Source: Mariaggregatimicrobium sp964498785 (GTDB taxonomy: Bacteria > Zhuqueibacterota > Zhuqueibacteria > Thermofontimicrobiales > Thiofontviventaceae). From it: a stretch of DNA of 40,984 bases. The notes below the pieces were generated by a model, which was not told the origin of the DNA, made no database searches, and saw only the letters and a program-made list of their open reading frames with translations. Location of the stretch: positions 1 to 40,984 of the forward strand of contig CAZCJL010000059.1 of assembly GCA_964498785.1 (NCBI GenBank), read 5' to 3'. Made by a program: the position numbers and the translations under genes. Below, one piece after another: positions 40,933-40,984 of the stretch. Within the stretch, counting starts at the first letter, position 1; every line of letters begins with the position of its first letter.

Positions 40933-40984
40933 GTATCTTCTCAATATTTTATGGTAGATATGGGCGATTGCCTCTATGTCGTAT
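40933..40984 (-). repeat. Right arm of 52-bp inverted repeat shared with the window's left end
   Basis: Reverse complement of 64-115 with two mismatches. It runs to the last base of the window, so the element continues beyond. The inner edge at 40933 is sharp. Sequence just inside (40861-40932) has short CCTGCAGG palindromes but nothing coding. Confidence 0.85.

Overview
The window looks like a moderately AT-rich chromosomal segment of a Gram-negative bacterium of the Fibrobacterota-Chlorobiota-Bacteroidota (FCB) superphylum. Calditrichota/KSB1-like lineages are my best guess, but this is inference only. The clues are an S46 dipeptidyl-peptidase, PorV-like and other outer-membrane barrel proteins, a large GH13 protein, an archaeal-type GatE in a bacterial context, and DUF4384/caspase proteins. 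Promoters that can be read by eye are sigma70-like, nearly all with a 17-bp spacer.

Layout. 1-2400: S46 peptidase flanked by palindromic repeats. 2589-6447: aspS and gatE on the plus strand (tRNA aspartylation and Glu-tRNA(Gln) amidation). 6433-13812: a long minus-strand run that in transcription order is caspase-FGE protein, membrane coiled-coil protein with four DUF2914-like repeats, DUF4384 protein, plsC, ahcY and add. It combines an uncharacterised exported caspase module with lipid acylation and S-adenosylhomocysteine/adenosine recycling. 14200-19337: methyltransferase, DksA-like regulator, Lon protease, MFS transporter. 19521-19703: a MITE-like hairpin element with a second copy at 38790-38969. 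19748-27465: minus-strand genes for an outer-membrane protein, a GH13 protein, ComF, a TPR lipoprotein and a PorV-like protein. 27657-29483: an EcoRV-like type II restriction-modification system with its own promoter. 29487-32850: a small coiled-coil membrane protein, a pentapeptide-repeat membrane protein and an aldehyde dehydrogenase. 33110-34432: M23 lipoprotein peptidase.

34494-37273 is the most unusual part. A tRNA-Arg(TCT) gene is followed by three tandem ~146-bp units, each repeating the 3' part of the tRNA, its terminator and a tRNA-like hairpin. Next come an orphan promoter with a terminator-like hairpin (candidate small RNA) and two decayed genes: a BREX brxL pseudogene with two in-frame stops and a large deletion, and the start of an HD-domain hydrolase. 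This reads as a tRNA-anchored accessory/defence island in decay. 37300-40656 holds a YchF-like ATPase, an HNH nuclease, a divergent class I terpene-synthase-like protein and a small conserved-looking protein. A 36-codon relic of an M19 dipeptidase gene follows. The two ends of the window carry a 52-bp inverted repeat (50/52 identical), so the segment is bounded by copies of one dispersed repeat.

The candidates for undescribed biology are the exported caspase-FGE / DUF2914x4 / DUF4384 cluster, the tRNA-3'-end tandem array, and the terpene-synthase-like gene. All functional statements rest on reading motifs by eye; no database search was possible.
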